A stretch of DNA of 64,000 nucleotides, taken from IMG/VR virus record IMGVR_UViG_3300007513_002297, positions 1 to 64,000 of that record; one strand, 5' to 3'. This document shows positions 62,012 through 64,000 of the stretch, piece by piece (positions within the stretch are counted from its first letter, which is position 1; each line of letters starts with the position of its first letter). The notes under the pieces were generated by a model. The model was given only the letters and a program-made list of their open reading frames with translations. It ran no database searches and was not told the origin of the DNA. Both the position numbers and the translations under genes were made by a program. This DNA is from a virus.

Positions 62012-62863
62012 ATGCCATACGCCTCCACCTTCGCCAACAATCCTGACGGATATTATGCCACCCGAAAATGGTATTTTTATATAATCACTTCAGCTACGGA
62101 AGTAGACGACCACAATGTTGTTGATGGCGAGTTATCGTTCGAACCAAAGCTATTTCAATATGATTACTCGCAGATGACTGATTATTCTTATAATGAATCA
62201 GTAACATATGATACATATTTTAGTTGGGTATTCCTGGGTGGTTATAATTACCTCGGTCACGATTACCGTGTGGTGCCTGGATATATTATTGAAAAGAAAT
62301 ATGAAGAAGATCCCGATAATAGATTGTACGCTAGTGATGAAATTATGCAAAGCGGCGAATTAGCAGTTCTTTATAATTCGGAAGCAATCATACCCTACGT
62401 GTTTAGTGATACCGTCGAGTACTCGCCCAATTATGGTGAATATTCAGCAGGATCCGCTGGTATAGTTTATACTGCTACTGTGGCTAGTTATAACGCAAAC
62501 GAAGAAGAATCATTAGAAGCTTTGTTTTCCACGGACATCGGGACAGAAGACACCGAGGACGACGAGGATGAAAGTATGTCGCTCGCAGAGGCGGCTATGG
62601 CGCGCGCCATAGCCGACCTCGCATCGGACGCGTCCACTTTTGACACAGCACTTGCCTATATGGTTTCTAAGGGATATGACGCAGTGATGGACATCACAGT
62701 TGCAGCAGTCGGTAATCTCTCTAATCCTGTATTTAATTTTCAGAAAACAAAGTCGCCGCCCCTCAAACAACAACAGTTGTCTTTGTTTGCAAATGAGGAT
62801 ACCACCACAACTAATATTTCGATAGAAGCGACTTCTACATCAGTTTATGAGGAAGGAGAATAA
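62012..62863 (+). CDS. Acidic structural protein (283 aa)
   Basis: AAAGGAG precedes ATG 62012. It starts MPYASTFANNPDGYYATRKW and is rich in Tyr, Asp and Glu. The centre has an acidic run (TEDTEDDEDESMSLAEAAMA) before an Ala-rich helix, and the C-terminus ends in Thr/Ser-rich sequence. No known family. It stands two bases before the last gene and is very likely coexpressed. Confidence 0.65.
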   Translation: MPYASTFANNPDGYYATRKWYFYIITSATEVDDHNVVDGELSFEPKLFQYDYSQMTDYSYNESVTYDTYFSWVFLGGYNYLGHDYRVVPGYIIEKKYEEDPDNRLYASDEIMQSGELAVLYNSEAIIPYVFSDTVEYSPNYGEYSAGSAGIVYTATVASYNANEEESLEALFSTDIGTEDTEDDEDESMSLAEAAMARAIADLASDASTFDTALAYMVSKGYDAVMDITVAAVGNLSNPVFNFQKTKSPPLKQQQLSLFANEDTTTTNISIEATSTSVYEEGE

Positions 62864-62865
62864 AG

Positions 62866-64000
62866 ATGGCAGAATATGATCATATTCAAGCACAGATAAT
62901 CGATTCAGATTTATTTTCGGGTTCTGTTGATTCTTTCCGCACAGCATTCGGCGGCTATTATACCACTGTAGATGTGGAAGCTACCGATGAAAATGATGCC
63001 GGTACAGCATTAGAATTTGTGGATCCGATCTCCGACTCCGAGTATTGGCACCCAGACTTCGACGGGCACGGAGGCCTCGAACCTTATGAACTTAAAGCCG
63101 TTTTAGACCTTGATTTGATAGAGACAATTGATGAAGAAGTTTTAGTTGCTAATAGAAAAATGCCCATGAGAGTTTATAGCGATTCTGATTTAATAGTAAG
63201 TGATATTTTTTGGAAAACGTTGTGGATAGGAGGAGAATTTGACGAAGTATCTTATTCTCCCATTTTTAATGAAACAATTCACAGCTATTATACTGCCGAT
63301 TATGACCTTCCATATCCTCAGATTGAAGCGAATGCCTTTTCTTCGGAAGATATTGCGAATGTTATAGAAATTTCGTATGATTATAGTGCTTATTTGCCTC
63401 AATATCAAAATTATATCTCTAAACTTGATTCGGAATTGCTAATTCCTAGCTATTATTTAATGTATAATGTTGTTGCCAATGAGCATGATTTAAGTGACGC
63501 TGATGGTGCTCAACTACTCTATAGTGATAATTTGATAAACTATATAACTGCTGAAGGATCCTATCCGGATATTCTCAACTTTTTTGATTTTAACGAATCC
63601 ACTATTCCAGATGGTTTTGAACTAAGTGATTATGATGATAAGGCGGCAATGTTAGAAGCAGCCGGCATAGGCACAGATTTTGTTACACGCAACAGCTATC
63701 TTGCCACAGATTTTTTAACAGCTTCTTATATACAAACTCCCCTTTCAGCCTCTACTGTCGAGTGGGCAAAAGATAGAATGCAAAATTTGCTTTTTGATAA
63801 AGATGCAGTTGGCGATCTTTTTGCGGGAGGCACTGAGTTTAGCACGAATGCTGCAATGTTGCCTTATAAGATTAAAATAAATTTTAACGAATATGAGGGA
63901 AGCTCCGGAGAGTTTAGCAGCGATTCTTCAACAACGATTTTTGCAGACTCAATTAGGGAGAACAACTTTTCTTCTAAGTTTATAAAAACTCTTTATCAAG
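62866..64000 (+). CDS. Structural protein, 3' end outside window
   Basis: Open from ATG 62866 (with GGAAGGAG upstream) through base 64000, giving at least 378 codons. It starts MAEYDHIQAQIIDSDLFSGS and is rich in Tyr, Asp and Ser, with no cysteines seen. The composition resembles its upstream neighbour, so the two may be related tail proteins. The true end and family cannot be determined here. Confidence 0.7.
   Translation, partial: MAEYDHIQAQIIDSDLFSGSVDSFRTAFGGYYTTVDVEATDENDAGTALEFVDPISDSEYWHPDFDGHGGLEPYELKAVLDLDLIETIDEEVLVANRKMPMRVYSDSDLIVSDIFWKTLWIGGEFDEVSYSPIFNETIHSYYTADYDLPYPQIEANAFSSEDIANVIEISYDYSAYLPQYQNYISKLDSELLIPSYYLMYNVVANEHDLSDADGAQLLYSDNLINYITAEGSYPDILNFFDFNESTIPDGFELSDYDDKAAMLEAAGIGTDFVTRNSYLATDFLTASYIQTPLSASTVEWAKDRMQNLLFDKDAVGDLFAGGTEFSTNAAMLPYKIKINFNEYEGSSGEFSSDSSTTIFADSIRENNFSSKFIKTLYQ

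Noticed and set aside
61965-62012. 15-codon ORF between the repeat protein and the 283-aa protein
   Set aside because: Too short and without an RBS; it is probably leader sequence.

Overview
The window looks like part of the genome of a large tailed phage (myovirus, probably jumbo class), read from one strand: every gene I can support is on the + strand, closely packed and often joined by ATGA, GTGA or TAATG overlaps. The evidence is a T4 gp55-like late sigma factor, a baseplate set (gp25-like, gp6/J-like, and a hub-like protein with an amidase domain), two giant structural proteins (2266 and 3728 aa), a PhoH-type ATPase, a Cas4-like nuclease, a tRNA and a tmRNA. The DNA is AT-rich. The host is probably a Gram-negative bacterium: two proteins carry lipobox signal peptides and the promoters are consensus sigma-70. 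The host cannot be named from the sequence. One Cys-rich motif recalls Myxococcota-type surface proteins, which is only a weak hint.

Layout: 1-337 is the 3' part of a tmRNA with the tag ANNNTHFEAVALAA. 371-4254 holds small zinc-binding or membrane proteins, a vWA-domain lipoprotein, a phosphomannomutase of the HAD (eukaryotic PMM) type, an HxGH nucleotidyltransferase and a thioredoxin-like lipoprotein. 4260-4487 is a strong promoter, a structured leader and tRNA-Asn(GTT). 4514-8096 holds small proteins, a PIN-PhoH protein, an HExxH metallopeptidase and a Cas4-like PD-(D/E)XK nuclease.

8104-30543 is a 22-kb glycan island of 23 genes. It has at least six glycosyltransferases or glycosyltransferase-like proteins, a PAPS-type sulfotransferase, an acetolactate-synthase-like TPP enzyme, ketopantoate hydroxymethyltransferase (PanB), an E1/RfbH-type 3-dehydrase, a dTDP-glucose 4,6-dehydratase-like enzyme, NeuB and NeuA homologues, a class IV aminotransferase, SDR and epimerase genes, a cupin, a C-methyltransferase, GDP-fucose synthase and GDP-mannose 4,6-dehydratase. 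It could supply activated deoxy, branched and nonulosonate-like sugars and transfer them to an unknown acceptor such as the host surface or the virion. Candidate promoters split it into blocks (7283, 16620, 18261, 21601, 24708). Two of these are perfect consensus promoters inside coding sequence.

30556-32548 has small genes and the gp55-like sigma factor, which leads into the virion module. 32538-64000 encodes the hub/amidase protein, a beta-rich spike-like protein, the baseplate proteins, a DNRLRE-like protein, a LamG-containing 3728-aa protein and several unrecognised structural proteins. The last gene runs off the window end. The best candidate for an undescribed system is the phage-encoded glycan island, particularly the combination of TPP enzyme, PanB, aminotransferase, E1 dehydrase and NeuB/NeuA with a sulfotransferase.
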